From Pempheris klunzingeri (Eukaryota > Chordata > Actinopteri > Acropomatiformes > Pempheridae), in contig NC_092022.1 of NCBI RefSeq assembly GCF_042242105.1, positions 11,466,001 through 11,530,000 of the forward strand: a DNA stretch of 64,000 bases, given 5' to 3'. Below are positions 28,252-44,500 of the stretch, in pieces. The notes beneath the pieces are model-generated. The model was not told the origin of the DNA. It was given only the letters and a program-made list of their open reading frames with translations, and made no database searches. Position numbers and translations under genes: made by a program. Each line of letters begins with the position of its first letter. Positions within the stretch are counted from its first letter, which is position 1.

Positions 28252-31200
28252 TTAAGCTTCACACTTGTCATTTTCCCAGCTGTGGTTGTGCATGGTTGCT
28301 CCATCCTCGATGCCCCTGGCATACAGACGCACCAACTGGCCATGAATCCTGAGAAAGGAAGTGAATGCAGTTTAGAACTGTGCTTCTAAAAAATGCTAAT
28401 CCTTTTCTACCTTTTTTTTTTGAGTTACAATTAAAGTTGAACCTGGTATAACAGTGGTAACAATAGGAGGATAATACAGTACTATATCAGAATGGATAAC
28501 TGTACTCCCTCACCTACAGAGGATCTCAGTTGAAGCCAGAATCTCTCCATCACAGTTCCACACTGACACAGCAGGAGCTTTGCTGCAGCACAGACCACAC
28601 AGGAAGGGGGGCGCTGTTTTCTGCTCCTTTACCATTTCCTGCCCTTTGTCTCTCTCAGCCAGGTGCTGCTGAGATCCATTCCTGCTTACAGTTTCGACGT
28701 AGCTTCTCTCTTCTTCTTCGATCCCACCACTTGACCCTTTGATATCTTCATAACTTTCTTCCTCTTTGCCAGGGGGGACAGAGAAACGGACAGCCTTCAC
28801 GCGGTGGACCTCCACAAACGGCAGGTCAAACTAAGACAAGAGAGGAGAGGGATTGGGTAAAGCAGTGTTTAAACTTGCTTGTCCAGCTCTGTTTTAATGT
28901 AAATGTGCCCATACCTGGTCCTGGGTGCTCGTGTGCCTGTAGAGGAACTTGAGGAATCCCAGCGGGTGAGTGTCCCATACCAGAATCAGGTCCCCTGTCC
29001 CGTCTGCCAGGTGAGCAGAGGGCGAGAGGCCCTCAGGACTCCTAGGACACGAGCTGGACATACAAGTGAGAGACACACACCTGAACTTGCCCTCCACAGT
29101 CACCCACTCACCTGGAGAGACAGAGAAAGATCAAGTAACATTAAAAAAAAAACCCAACTGCACTCCCCTTATAATTACTTAAGGACCATGCTGCGTGTTT
29201 TCGCCCATCGTTCATACCTCACTGCTCGTCATTTTCCAATACAGACCATACCTGTTTGGAGTTCCAGGTGTGTTTACTTTCCTTTTCAGGTAACCAGTCA
29301 TTTGAGTTTGCATTGCTGTGATTGTTTAATCACCACTGTTCTGACAGTGAATGGTAACGCAGACCCCAAAACATTAAAATAACTTTTCTTTAAAGGAGAG
29401 GATACTGACTGTGATTTATTGCCCATGAAAGTCTGTCCAAGAAAACATACAAAACTACAGTGTGCTCTACAAAAGAGCAGAACTGTAAAGTAATGAATAA
29501 TGTTTCTTAGTCCTCTATAAGTACTTCAAATAAAACAAGGAAGATTTCACACGCTGCAATCTGATGAGGGGGGTTGCAATTAGAACTTAATTTCAAAGGG
29601 TCACAAGCCAAAAAGGCTGCTTTGCGGCATTCATTTATGCTAAATGAGCTAAAATATGCAAAACAGAAGCATAGTACTTTCGTGTGTGTCTACGTTATTA
29701 CCCTCTGAGTCTGTGCTGAATTGGCTGAAGTGGGAGCTGTACAGGGAGCCTGAATCTGAAGAGTGGGAGAAAAGCCTCTCTGTGCTCCTGGAGCACACAC
29801 TGCACCTAAACACAAACACAAACACACACACATGCAACAAAAAGAATGTTCACTCTGGTTAGAAGTGAAATAACAAGCTCCTCATCATTGACACCCATTC
29901 ATAAGAGCATAAACTATTTGCTGACAGCCAGAGGCAGCTGCCTCAGACAAAGGCAGAGGTATTGTAAAGTCTACCAGGAGGCCAAGGCTCACCTTTCAAC
30001 AAGATCAAGTTCCTCATGCCATGGTTCTTACCCTCCTTAAGGTGCACCCACAGTCCCTGCTGCAAGTGGTAACAGTTACAGTGTCTCACACAGTAAATTT
30101 GAACCATTTTGCTAATGCTTGAATAATAATGATGGTACTCCCAAGGACTGTCTTTCTTATTAAAAGGGTTTAATGTACACAAGGTTAAAATCGTCCTCAT
30201 CCTTAGCTTAGATAAGGATTAGGACTCTCAAAAAGGTTGGGAGTAAGACAACCAAAAGAGGTAACAGGCTTTCATAACTTCCAGATGCTCATTTGTTTTT
30301 AAACAACGACAGTGGAAACTAAGGTAATGAACACAGATCCTCAAGTCACTTAGTGCAGAAAAATCCAATCCAATGCAAACAAGGTAGTTGACAAAATAAC
30401 AAATAGTAGTAATTGAAATAGAGAACTAAAATGGAGAAGAAGAGTCCACACAATAGGCAATGCTCCCATGTTCACAACCAGTGGCTGTTTGAAAGGTTTA
30501 TGGTCTTAAAACACGGCTACATCACAAAATCTCTCGGGCTGCACACTGTAATCCTCTTTTCTTTCTTTTTTTAAAGTCTGTTTTCTGTTTATTATTAATT
30601 GCACTCTGTATACACCCTTCGTTATATTATTCCTTATTAGTAGTTGTTGTTTTACCCTGAGAGGCAGCGTGTTCTATCTCTGGGGCTGGAGTGCACCGGG
30701 TCTGCTGGTAGATACTGAACTATGCCTGCATAGCTTCTGTTGCTCAGGTACACCACAGTGCCTGGAGACAGAAAGGACAGCAATTAACTGAAAATGCACA
30801 ACACAAGTCTTGTACACATTTTTAAAAGGAACGTTTGGGAATTGTGGTTTTACTATGCAAAATGCTTGTTAAAAAAGAGCTTAAACGTGCCATGAAGTCC
30901 TCTCTTGGTCATAGCGCTATTAGACACAGTTTCAGGATGAATTTCTAAATTTAAGCTGGAAATAAATGATGAGAATCTAAAAGCATCTAATGTAATTAGT
31001 GACAGTGCAGTCATTTCTCCTCTCTAAATGACTCATCAGTCCATACCTGAGTAGTCATATCTGAGAGGTCCCATCCAGCGATGTTTTTCGCTCTCTGCCA
31101 GTACGTCCCCATAGAAGCCATAGCCCAACAGGGACACAGAGTAGCGCACCAGAGCAGAAGTTTGATGGACTGAGCACACATCCAAAGGCTGAGAGTCTCC

Positions 31201-33937
31201 TGCAAGGTATTGTGGGAAATAAGAAGGGTCATACAGGCTAAACTGTGCAGAATTTAGAAAATTGCTCAGATATTTTAAAAAATCAAAAATCGAGGGAACA
31301 GTGATTAAACAAGTGAAAATGTTTCCTCACCAATGATTATGTGTAAAGCTGAAGTGACAGGGTCGATCACTCCCACTGTGGCATAACACACACAGTCTGT
31401 AGAGCCTACAACAGATACAACAGGATGCTTGTGGTCACTGCTCTAAAACTAACTCCATCAGTTTATGAATGCTTATTAACGGTGTCTTTACCTGCAGGGA
31501 CGATGCCGATATGAAGCGGACACGGCTGTAAGGCGACAGCGGGATCGTTCTCACAAAGGCCTGCCTCTTGTTGTGTCCGCCCAATCAAACCGTGAAGTAT
31601 TTCGCTGAACATGCCATCCCCACCCACACACACCACACTGTTGTAACCATACACAAGGGTTTCTGTTATGAAAGCACCTCCCAGCGAGCTTAGCTGTTAT
31701 TATGTTCTCATACCACAGTGTTTGCACTGTGACACTGATAGCTCTTACCCGTCAAATCCTCTCAGGTCTTTCTTCAGGAGGTGATCTCTAGCATGGTTTG
31801 CCTGCTCAGTCACTGAACAATATATGTTAGGATTACATGTATTACTGCAAATCATTTTCATTAATCAAATGCTAAATTAAGCAGCCACCTATGAAAGCAT
31901 CTGCATCAGTAACAAACTTTTCTCAAAATGTACAAAGGCAATATGACACAGGTGTCTCACCTATTACATGACAGCTGATACCAGCCATCTCAAACAGAGG
32001 GGCAACCAGAGAATGGTAGATATTTCTTCCTTTCCCCTTCCCCCCAAATGGGTTGATAAACACCAACAGCCTGTGCGGGCGCGACGGACCTGAAAGTGAC
32101 ATTACACGTTGTTGTGAGCCAGCAAACTCTGAAGGATTTGAAAAAAAATTAATCATTGATAGAAAAAATTATGAATCATTTAGAGGCCATAGGTGCCATA
32201 ATATCAGCACGAAATCTTCTAATTATCTTACTGTGAGTTTTGAGAGCAGTTCTTAGGTGTTTCGTCCACTGGTCTCTGAGGACCCGACTGGGGCAGCTGA
32301 ACTGGGTCCGTCCCACTCTCCATAGTAACCCGTGAGAGCCCCCACTCCTTCTGCGCTTCACATAGAAAACTGGAGGTGGATTATAGATTTTAAAAAAAAA
32401 AGACAAAACCATTTCTGTAAAACAATGATAACTGTTGCAGTGTCACAGACACATTTCACTAACCTGTAAAGCTAGTTTGCCACGCTCATGCTTGTAAATG
32501 ATTCACATTCTCGTCTCATTTTTAAACTTAAAGGCAACTGATGTGCAGTGCTTCATGTTGTGCCGTTACTAACTTGAGCATTGACTGAGACCTTGAGTTT
32601 GTGACACCCGAGAGTCTCCCAAGAGAACCCACCTGTGAAGTCTTTGTCTGTGTCCTCAACTGACTTCTGGGGCAGGATCTCCACCCGGCCCTCCTCCACC
32701 CCAATTACCTCTGCCACAGGTACTGAAACTTTAATCACACAGACACAGACAGCGTAAAAAGTGAGTGGAAATGCTGCTTTACATACAATAAACAGAATAA
32801 TTTAACCACTGGAGAGACCGCAGACCTTCCTCACAGCAGATAATTTTACTGGTCATCGGTTAAAACAGGTATAACTAACATTTAATAATGCTAGCTGCTC
32901 CAATGCCAGAGCTCTCTTATAGGGATTTTGACATGTCACACTATGAATAACACAGATGTCACTAAAAGCATTGACGATAACTTTAGTTAACCATTTAGCT
33001 GCTTCACCTTCAGGGTCCTGGTATTGTAAATACAGACTCGCTCGTTAATGATAAATCTGTATGTCTGACTTAAGAAAGTTGTATTAACAGCAGTGTGGAG
33101 CCTAAGTTTTACAGTTACTGGCTGTGTGAGAAATATTTGGGTGATTCGGCTCATGTACAACATGTAAAACATTACTGCCTCTTCTTTGGGTCAATATTCT
33201 ATTGCTGTGGATTGTGTTAAAATGTATTGCCCACAAGTCACATTATGTCGTCCACAAGTCTGTGTTGTCTTGGAGAACAATTTCACATCAAAATCCATTT
33301 CTCCTCTCTACTGTATTTGTATGTGCATGTGGGTGAGAGGGAGAGAGGCAGAGGCATTTCTAAAGTTTTCTAAAGCCTGTTTTCACTAAACCGCCTGAGT
33401 AGTATTTCATGTTATTGCTGCTTAACTTGTTCTTCACGTTTTGTTTTGGTTTTTTTTTTTTTTGTTGTTGCAGCTATAGGCCTCCCTGTATTAATCCAGA
33501 ATTACATGCAAGATGTAATAACTACTGTCTTGCTCATACTGTTTCCTCGGCCACTTTTAAAGAGTGGATGTCCTGCTCTCTTACTGTTTCCATACAGCAA
33601 AAATGTGACAAAGTACGTGAGAAAGTATTTCCCTGTGTGTACATGCGTTTATTTGTGGTATTTGGATTTTTTTTTTTCATACATGCAAACAACTTAACTG
33701 AACGCAACAAGCAATAACACTGTGACTGTTTATGTAATTTAAGTGGCACAATGTGTTTGCTTAGCGCCACATTACAGATCGGCTGATATGTTGGAAAGTA
33801 AAGAGCCACCTACTTGTCTTCTTGTCGCGGTTCTTCTTATCTACCTCGGTCCAGTTGAAATGCCAGCCTGTCAGGACCGCCCGGTATCTTTTATTCCCGA
33901 TCCACAGGCTTGACTCCAGCCGCAGGTCTGTCTCCAT
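28252..33937 (-). CDS. cerk: Ceramide kinase
   Basis: Phosphorylates ceramide to ceramide 1-phosphate at Golgi and plasma membranes. Thirteen exons in transcript order: 33814-33937, 32633-32722, 32232-32369, 31961-32089, 31749-31812, 31492-31637, 31331-31405, 31047-31199, 30656-30761, 29702-29805, 28915-29111, 28514-28830, 28252-28348. Phases agree; 579 residues (human 537). Seen: an N-terminal PH-like region (SLWIGNKRYRAVLTGW ... VPVAEVIGVEE), the lipid/diacylglycerol-kinase fold with LLVFINPFGGKGKG (about 125-138) and CVGGDGMFSEILHGLIGRT (about 185-203), HIGIVPAGSTDCVCYATVG, SLLGYGFYGD, a calmodulin-site-like FLKFLYRHTSTQDQ, and the end QLVRLYARGIED. CERK fits better than CERKL because the ATP-site glycines are intact and the C-terminal motifs match. 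An acidic insertion before WNCDGEI makes it longer than human. The start is the first ATG in the exon, after CTTTCCAG. Confidence 0.95.
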
Positions 33938-35195
33938 CTGGAAAGGCTCTTTTAGCCGCCGCGTCGCTCTTTCCAGTATCTCGGAAAACTTCTTTGATCA
34001 CATTTTACACCCATAACTTTTACATCTCTGAGAAGAAGAAGCTGCCGCTCGACAATCAGATCTCACCATCAGTCAACAACCAGCCAACCAGAGTCCTTAT
34101 CGGAGTTTTCATCATCCTCTGAATGAAAGTGGAGAGCTTTTTGTTTAGAAGACTCATTCAGGCCATTATTCCTGTGATATATTGAAGACAGCGCCTGTTG
34201 CACAGGGTGGTTATTCTAAAAATATCCTTTTCCTCTACAGTCCCTCCCTGGTGGTGACACCTGCTAGATTTGCATGTGGCACTGCTGATTGGATGCCAGC
34301 AGTTTACCTGAAGCATTAGCACGAGGGCCATTTACTATAGCAACACAAGTCCTGGTGTGATTCAGAGAGTTGGACTTTGTCTGATCTGTGTGGACGATGA
34401 GTTAGAGATCTGGTTCTGGATTACATGAAATAAAATGCTGGACCCTTGGTGACTGGCATATAGAACAAGTGTTGATTTTAAAGTAACGTTAATTAGTAGA
34501 TCATGAGACACTTATAAGTACTTCGACTGACAATTTTGACTTCTTATGAATATCAATAGAGGCCTTATGAGTTTCTTGTAATTATTTATGCTTTGACAAA
34601 CTAATTTATTGAACTTGAACTTGAAGATTTTGAAACAACTCCTTTTATAATTTACAACAAATAACAGTTCAGCATCATGTTGGAGTTGCAGTACTTTCAC
34701 AGTGGTGAAGTCAAGTCACAGACTGACTTGATTGGGGCCTCAGGGGGGAAACTTTCAGTGGTCCTCATTGACACCACCTCAATACATTGTTCATTGTGTG
34801 TACCCTGTAACTCTAATGTTCCCATCAAGTGCAGACTACAAAATAAATTATACATGGAAACTATATTGTATGCCTAGAGAACAGTGTGCTCAAGCTGTAT
34901 TTGTAGTGTTTTGATTGAACAAAACTTTATCTAAAGATATGGATCAAGTGAGCACAATGTGTCCTAAGCCAAATTAGTTAATGAAGGACAAATATATTCT
35001 GTAGATTTGAACACAAGAGCGGGCAGTAAGACATGATATTCTAAAATAGAAGTTATATTGTACTTTTGTTGTGCAAAGTTGTAACAGCTAATTGCCACAT
35101 TGTTGGGGGGCCTCACAGCAGTCATCTATTTTGCCTGGTTGGTAATTAAATCCAGCCTGATGCTTCCTGTAAGTGTGCAACAACAGTCCTCAACA
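33938..35195. other. Shared 5' intergenic region of divergent cerk and naa10
   Basis: cerk reads left and naa10 reads right across this spacer. I see no coding exon or RNA gene. The part next to cerk (33938-34010) is probably its 5'UTR and promoter. The rest is AT-rich. Confidence 0.45.
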
Positions 35196-35293
35196 TCAGA
35201 GACATATATACATGTTTACTGTATCAACATCATAGACATATATACATGTTTACTGTATCAACATCATAGACATATATACATGCTTACTGTATG
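35196..35293. repeat. 34-bp tandem repeat, about 2.9 copies
   Basis: The unit GACATATATACATGTTTACT + GTATCAACATCATA recurs three times with one T-to-C change in the last copy. It lies about 350 bp upstream of the naa10 start codon. Confidence 0.8.
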
Positions 35294-35639
35294 TCTAAAC
35301 TCAACATAACATCCAGGTTCTTTTCAACGTGAAATATATTCTTCAAAATAAGAGTCATTTTATGGTATGTCGTGGTTTTCCATACGTCTTCGTGCCTCAT
35401 GTAAAGGTTAATTACTTTTATTTTGAAGTTCCAGTGCTCACGGTGACCGGAAATGCCTGCCGTTATTGTGGCACGCTCCTTCCTCCCCTCCCTTCCGTGC
35501 TAGCAAGCCGACTTAGCTAGCTAGCTACCTTGCGAGACAAGCTCGTTAAACTTTACAGTGTAATTATTATGAATTGATTGATCCGCGTGGTATATTTGAT
35601 TTCTGTTTGCGCAGTCCGAATAAAAAGAGAACTAACAAA

Positions 35640-38002
<2,363 letters not shown>

Positions 38003-38369
38003 CGCTGCAGTCCTAGACATTTTTAAATTCATGCCTCACTTCCACTTTTTATCTCTATTTGACAGTATATCTGCCTTTACAAACTGTGACTATCTGTGCG
38101 TCAGAGCTGTTCCCACATTTCCGTAACTGGTTTTTCCTAAATTTTGCTTTTTCATTGCAGTGATGAACAAAAAGTCTTGGATTATGACATGAATTAGGGT
38201 TGTCTAAATGAAACTAAAACTAATAACTGGTGTCGGTATTTTTAATTGGATTGCTGTCGTTATTTCCAAAAGTGGCCCAAAGTTCTGTGGGATTTACAGT
38301 ATTGAAAACACCCTGTGCTTTTCAAGCTGTCTCAACCTGGTAGCTTCATTATTTAACAGAATTACTGCA

Positions 38370-38375
38370 AATAAA
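38370..38375 (+). promoter_or_regulatory. naa10: Candidate naa10 poly(A) signal
   Basis: AATAAA about 370 nt after the stop codon, in AT-rich 3'UTR-like sequence. Confidence 0.5.
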
Positions 38376-38399
38376 TCTTTCAAATAATATTTTTGGTAT

Positions 38400-39660
38400 T
38401 TTTCATATTTCAATAAGTGACCATAAATGCAGCTTAGTTGTTTACTTCTGAGCGTAGACCATTATGCTTTGACAAGTCATTAGTTATAGTGGGAAAGTGT
38501 TTGAGTTTGCCAATTTGTTCTCAGTGTAATATCTAAAAATATTATAGTTTAAACACTTAAATCGTTCATCATCAAGAATACGTACAGTAATGCCATCTAC
38601 ACAGCCAGTGAGGAGGTTACTGCTGAATCCACACGGTCACAAATGCTATTACTGCTGTACACAATCATATGAGGTACTGAAGACCCATGTATAGGTTCCC
38701 GCGGATGGTGAAAAAGCCTTTTCAGTGGGTGTAAGACTATTCCCACCTTTGATGACTTTGTACACTGATGAATGGGCTGAAATCAACAGACTGCACTAGT
38801 TTTCACCAGGGCTGTGGCATGTTTCCTCAAATAAAGTCGTAGGCCATCATAAGAATGATGCTCCACAGAAGGGATTTGCAATGAAAAACATGCTACTCAA
38901 CATATAGTGAAGTCAATGAAAGACTCTGCCTTCGATAATGAATGTCGACCCTCTGTACTTATACCCTCCTTGTTTACAGCAGAGCTAAAAGATGCTGTGG
39001 GATTTCTTCAATATCAGCAGGTGTTTTAGTTCCAAAACTGGCCCAGCTTTAAACTGAAACATCAAATCAAACCAAAAATAATGCATTAGGACTGCCAGTT
39101 TAGTCAGTGCTGTGGCTGATTGTACACTATCATCGTACTGTCTCTCAGAGGAAGGAAACAGGAGTGAGAGAGAAGTAAAAGTAGAAGTGACAGCAACAAA
39201 TTATGCACACTGATCTTTCCGAAAGTTTGTCATGAATTGGAAATAGCTGACTTTCACACATTGATGCCCTTTTAATATTTTTATGTTGTTTTTTGCCCAC
39301 TGAATTTAAATACGCTTTTAGATGTTGTGTAGCTTTTTTACTTTACATGCAGTGTTTCCCAGGTTACAATCTCTACAGTACTCATCATAAACTCTATACA
39401 CTATGTAAGCAAACTGGAATACAGTGGTCCTCAGTCTTCTGCCATGAATACCTTCAGGGTCCCCCCCCCCCCAATCGAACACTATAGCAGCTGATTTCAC
39501 TTAGAGGTCTGTGAATAACCACTGCAGAGGGACTAATCAGTGAAAACAGCTGGTGTTTGATTGGACTGAAAACCCTCTGTGGAGAGGAAGAGTCAGCATG
39601 ACAGAGAGACTCGAAGAAGTTTTGACTCGTCTCACTTGCACAATTGCTTACTGATGGCTC
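38400..39660. other. Intergenic sequence between naa10 and arhgap4
   Basis: AT-rich, no exon or RNA gene seen. A C11 homopolymer at about 39461-39471 is the only distinct element. Confidence 0.4.
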
Positions 39661-39710
39661 AAACCAAATGTGTGAGTGAGATGACGGGTGAGAAAGAGAG
39701 AGCAGTAGAG

Positions 39711-39714
<4 letters not shown>

Positions 39715-39780
<66 letters not shown>
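39715..39780. repeat. (GA)33 microsatellite
   Basis: A perfect 66-nt GA array about 130 nt upstream of the probable arhgap4 leader-exon donor. GA arrays of this length near a transcription start can bind GAGA-type factors (family knowledge; function here unproven). Confidence 0.95.
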
Positions 39781-39783
<3 letters not shown>

Positions 39784-39869
39784 TGTTCCACCCACATCCA
39801 TCTGTATCCAAATGTGAGGGGGAGGTGAAACAGTTCAGAGCTGTACTATTAACTGGCATTATTTAGTTG

Positions 39870-39912
39870 TCCCAGGCTGGAGAAGAGACCAGTCAAGACT
39901 GCTCCTCCTCAG
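39870..39912 (+). other. arhgap4: Possible arhgap4 5' untranslated exon
   Basis: GCTCCTCCTCAG|GTAGGACT is a good donor. An acceptor TTTATCCAG at 41505-41513 precedes the exon with the start codon. The left boundary is nominal; there is no transcript evidence. Confidence 0.3.
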
Positions 39913-41513
39913 GTAGGACTTTTCTTGGTTGTATTAAACTTTTGCTGATTGTCATTTACTGACCTGCCTCACCAAAAGAAGACAGCTTGCCAGTTCCGGT
40001 CTATTAAACCTGTTTTTCTACTGCTAAGTAAGTAAATGTTCTTACAAAGAAAGATTCTGCTTGATTATAGTAGTTCTGTTGTTACTGGCTACAGTTACTG
40101 GCCCTCAGGTCATTAACGTTTCATAGCTCAGGCAGCATCTACGTGTATGTACATGTGAAAACCCAAAGTGAAACACCCACAATTACTATGGTAGCAACTG
40201 AGAAAGCACTTGCACTAAGGTTATGACTAGCTTTTAATAAAATATTACAGCATATTGTGAAGACGGGAGGTGGTGATTCACTGCTGATCACATAGAGAAA
40301 GAATGAAAGGGCTAATGGAAAAGGGTGACATAGGCTGGAAAAATGACACACTCTCCTTTCTTAAGGGTGTTCTGGGTTTGCTGTAATACAGCAGGCTCAC
40401 TTTAGCAGGCCAGTTAGTAAAATGTTGCAGCTGAAGAGAATGCTGATGAGTGATGCTTGGTTTTTGAAAAAAAAGGGGAAGTCGAGGGGGTAAAACGAGA
40501 GAATGTGCTTGGTGGTTGTGTACAATAGGTTATGATCCAGCAAGAAAACACCCTGTTCTTCCCTTTTCTGATGTGAACAAATATCGTGTTAATAAGTGAT
40601 ATCTTGCAGACATCAATCGCTTAATTGATGATTCTCAGTTCTTCAAAGGCCCATCAGATCATGTGTTTCCACTGCAGTCATACATTGAAATGCTACAGTC
40701 ATGCTATGTTTTTCACCATTTCATCTAAATTCAGTTGAGAAAAGGCAGAGATACTATGGAGGTGTGTTAGTTTCTGTCATACAACTTGATGAAAAAATGA
40801 GAAAGAAACGGAAACCAAAGTTTCTCAGAAATGTTTTTCAGTGACAGCTGTTAATTTGGATGTTTATCCCATCTAAATCCTAGTCTCAGTCAGATACACT
40901 TTTTTTTAAGCCTATACTGGAATAACCTCCTCAGTTATCCAGTTAGTAGGATATCTGGAAATGCTAAGCAAAACAATCATTCAGAATTCTATGGCTGCAT
41001 TGGTTAACTTGAGTGTCATTGTTAAAACCACTTGTAGTCTTTAGAACAAACATCCCCATGGAGTTGTGCGCAGTGTGGTTCAACCTATTTTTAGGGCAGC
41101 CGAGATGTTGCTAAAGCTATTTTTGCAACTCAAGCAATTCTCCTGCGTGACCAGTGCAGCAGGCAGCACAGGCCAACTGCTTTTACTAGTTGTCTGTTAT
41201 TCAGCAGTGAGTGACCAGTTTGAAGAGATGTGTTACAGTAAGATGAACGTGCTCTTTTCACTCTTTCTGTGGCAGGAGGAAGTTAGCATGGGCTGTGGAG
41301 GGGTGTTTTCAGCACTACAAAAAAGTGTGAAAGTTGTTAGAGGCATGCGTTGGTGCAGCAGTGGGGCTATATGCTCTGATTGAATTAAATTTTTTTTAGA
41401 ATAGCATGTAAGCAAAGCACACTGTGATTCTGCAAGGAAGGTAAAAGCAACAGAACAGTTAACAGTTCATATCATATGGTGAGATGATAAAATATTCACA
41501 CCCTTTTATCCAG
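39913..41513. other. Probable arhgap4 first intron
   Basis: No coding exon, RNA gene or recognisable repeat was seen in this 1.6-kb stretch. Confidence 0.35.
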
Positions 41514-41536
41514 AATTCCACCCAGTTGGAGCAACA

Positions 41537-44500
41537 ATGACTTCCCATGTGAAACTCTGGAGGGACAGGGTCAGTGTGGTGGACTATGACACACAAATCA
41601 AAGGTGAAAGAATTACTTTTATCTGTGTCAACTTCTGTTACACACCATCTTGACTGTGAACTGAGTGTTATATTTCCAGTAAAAAAAACCCTTCTCACAG
41701 ACAGCAAGACTTTCAGAATGAGTCATTCTCGTGTGTTTCTTTCTGCCCCCCACCCCCCCACCCCCATTTCAGAGGTGCGTTGCCAGCTTGTAGACCAGCT
41801 GAAGGTGTTGGACTTGCAGCTTGAACAGAAGAGCCAGCAGCTGCAAGATTTGACAGACTACCTACGACGACGGGGTGAGATTGAAAGCGAGTACGCCCGC
41901 TCCCTGGAAAAACTTGCAGAAAGGTTCACATCCAGGATCAAGAGGTAAAGGCAATCCTGCCTTTAACAGCACACATGATGTGCTAAATTGACTAGCAGTC
42001 CATTATAGGACACTGACACATTCCTGGTTGTATCTGACAGCTCCTCATTTCCTTCTTTACATAGGAAGGAGCCCAGTAGTCACTCTGTGGCCCAGGTCTG
42101 GCTGGCACTGCTATCCCAGACCCGCCAGGAAAGTAGGGACCACAATGGACTGAGTGAGAGCTGCAGCAACTTCCTCCTCCAGCCCCTCACACACTGCCTG
42201 GAGTACACACAACGCCTTGCCAAGAAGGTACTGATCGAGCACTGGCAACCAGCAAACACAAACATAGTCTTTCATCCAGCATTTAGGAAAAGCCTGTACC
42301 TGTATCGTGCAATTCATCTGACTCTAGCCTTGCTTCTACTTTTCTTTTGCAATAGTCACCCCTGTATTTCTCGTAAACTCTTGACATGTATATTTTGTGA
42401 CTCACTGTGTTCCTTCTGTGTTATACCACTTCACGCTGTGGTATTTTGTCTCTGTTTCTAGAGTAAGGACATCTGTACTCAGCTGCAAGACGGACTACTC
42501 AAGGTTACCACAGAGCTGCAGACTGTAAGTGATAAAACCAACCGCCCAAAACATTTTCCATTTCCTAAACAAACAGGGGAAAGCATGGCTGCATATGTCT
42601 GTGTGCAGGCATGGCGGACATACCACCAGTACCAGTCAGACTATGTGAGTGCAGAAGGGAAGCTGAAAGAGGCAGAGAAACAAGAAGAAAAACAGAAGCA
42701 GAGTGCAAAAAAACTGGAGCGGTTAATAGAAAAAGTAAATAAATTCCCTTTCTATGTACTATTATGTGAATACATGTCTGTGTCATTTCACCTCTTACTG
42801 ATTGTTTATGTGCCACAGAGACAGGGTAAGGTCCAAGACATCTACCTGAAGTGCAGCAAGGCCCGAAACTGTTACCTCCTAAACTTGGCTGCAGCCAATG
42901 CCTCCATGAATAAGTACTATCTCAAAGACATCTCTACTCTGATAGATGTGAGTGCATCAGATCTACTTTCTTTTCCTTTGAACATAAACATTGTGTATTA
43001 CTGAAGGTTATGATCTCCACCGTTGGGGCCATTTAGACCACATGAACCAATCAGTAATGAGATGAGTCATAAGTTTTTCTTTTTGAATGTTAAAGTTCTG
43101 GCCTGTACTAACATGCCCCATTGGGCCAAACATATTCTGATATTTGACCTATATTGCCAGAGATATAATTTAAAACATAATGTTCAAGGAAATCTCCCAA
43201 ATTGTATAGGCGACACTGTCTGAAATGTTATTGTCTCCCTCAGTGTGCAGATGTAGGGTACCACCTCTCATTGGGTCGGGTTATGCAGGCCTACTTGTCC
43301 AGTCGCTGGCGGACCCAGCAGAACCTGAGCACGGGGTTGCATCAGCTCCAAGACACAGTGTCTAAACTGGACCAGAGCCAGGACAGAGACGCTCTCCTGC
43401 AGGACCACTATAACGCCTTCTGTATGCCCCTTCGCTTCCCCTATCAGCCCCATGATGGAGACCAGGTCTGTATTCTGTGTTTTGTATTCAGAGGATTGTT
43501 CAGTTGTTTGGCATCCACTCTAGAGTCTCTTGCGTCTCTCAGGTTTCCGAGGTCAGTGCAGAGTGTGAGCTGGAGACCAGATTCAAACAGATACAAACCA
43601 GACTGAAAGCAGTCACCCAGGAAACGGAGGAGGTAGAGTACATCACACAACCCTTAGTACAGACCAGAGTTAAAAAAGTAAAGTCAAAGTAAAACTATTG
43701 TCCTGCTTTATTTCTATTTCTATTTAATTGAAGTAAATGGAAAGTGTGCTAAGATCCAGCCTACGACACAGCTTAATTTGTGTGTTGTCTTTGGCCAAAT
43801 ATTGATTCACATCTATGGAAAATTTCTATATACACATGTGTGTTTCACATGTGCTCAAATTGTAATTCTGTTCTGTCTAACAGGCACGTGAAGGCAACAT
43901 AATTGCATAATTCCTCAGACTCTAGATATTTTGCACATCCTACATATAATGGTTATTTGCATTGTAAATGCAGTTTTGCCAAACACAATATCTCCGTATC
44001 TCTGCCACTATCATGCAGGCCAGCAAGGGCATGTTGGCAGCTAAATCTTCCCTGCTGGAGAATATTGGTGATGATGATCTGGAGCCTGGCAGTGTTTCAT
44101 CTCAGGAGGGCAGCAGTGAGAACCTGACAGTCAAGCCCAGTGTGGCCCGCCGCAGAGCCAGCCTGCAGGAAATAGAAAACCTCTACTTCACTGTGAGTTT
44201 TTTATTTTTTTATTTTTATGCTTGTTTGTTGTTTTTATAGTTGGATTTTGATTAATGGTTATGACGAGAACCACAGTAACTGATGTTGACAGCTAAGTAA
44301 TAACTTTAAATCGCATCTGATTTATTTTACAGAGAGTAAAGGAGTACCTTGTAGGCAGCTCCCTGGTATCTAAACTGCAAGCCAAACACGACCTGCTCAA
44401 AGTGGCTGTGGAAAAAGGTATCACTTCTGCATTTCTCACAGAGCAATACCAAAAGGCAAACTGCTGACCCAACGTATCATTTGACAGTTCCTACACTCAA

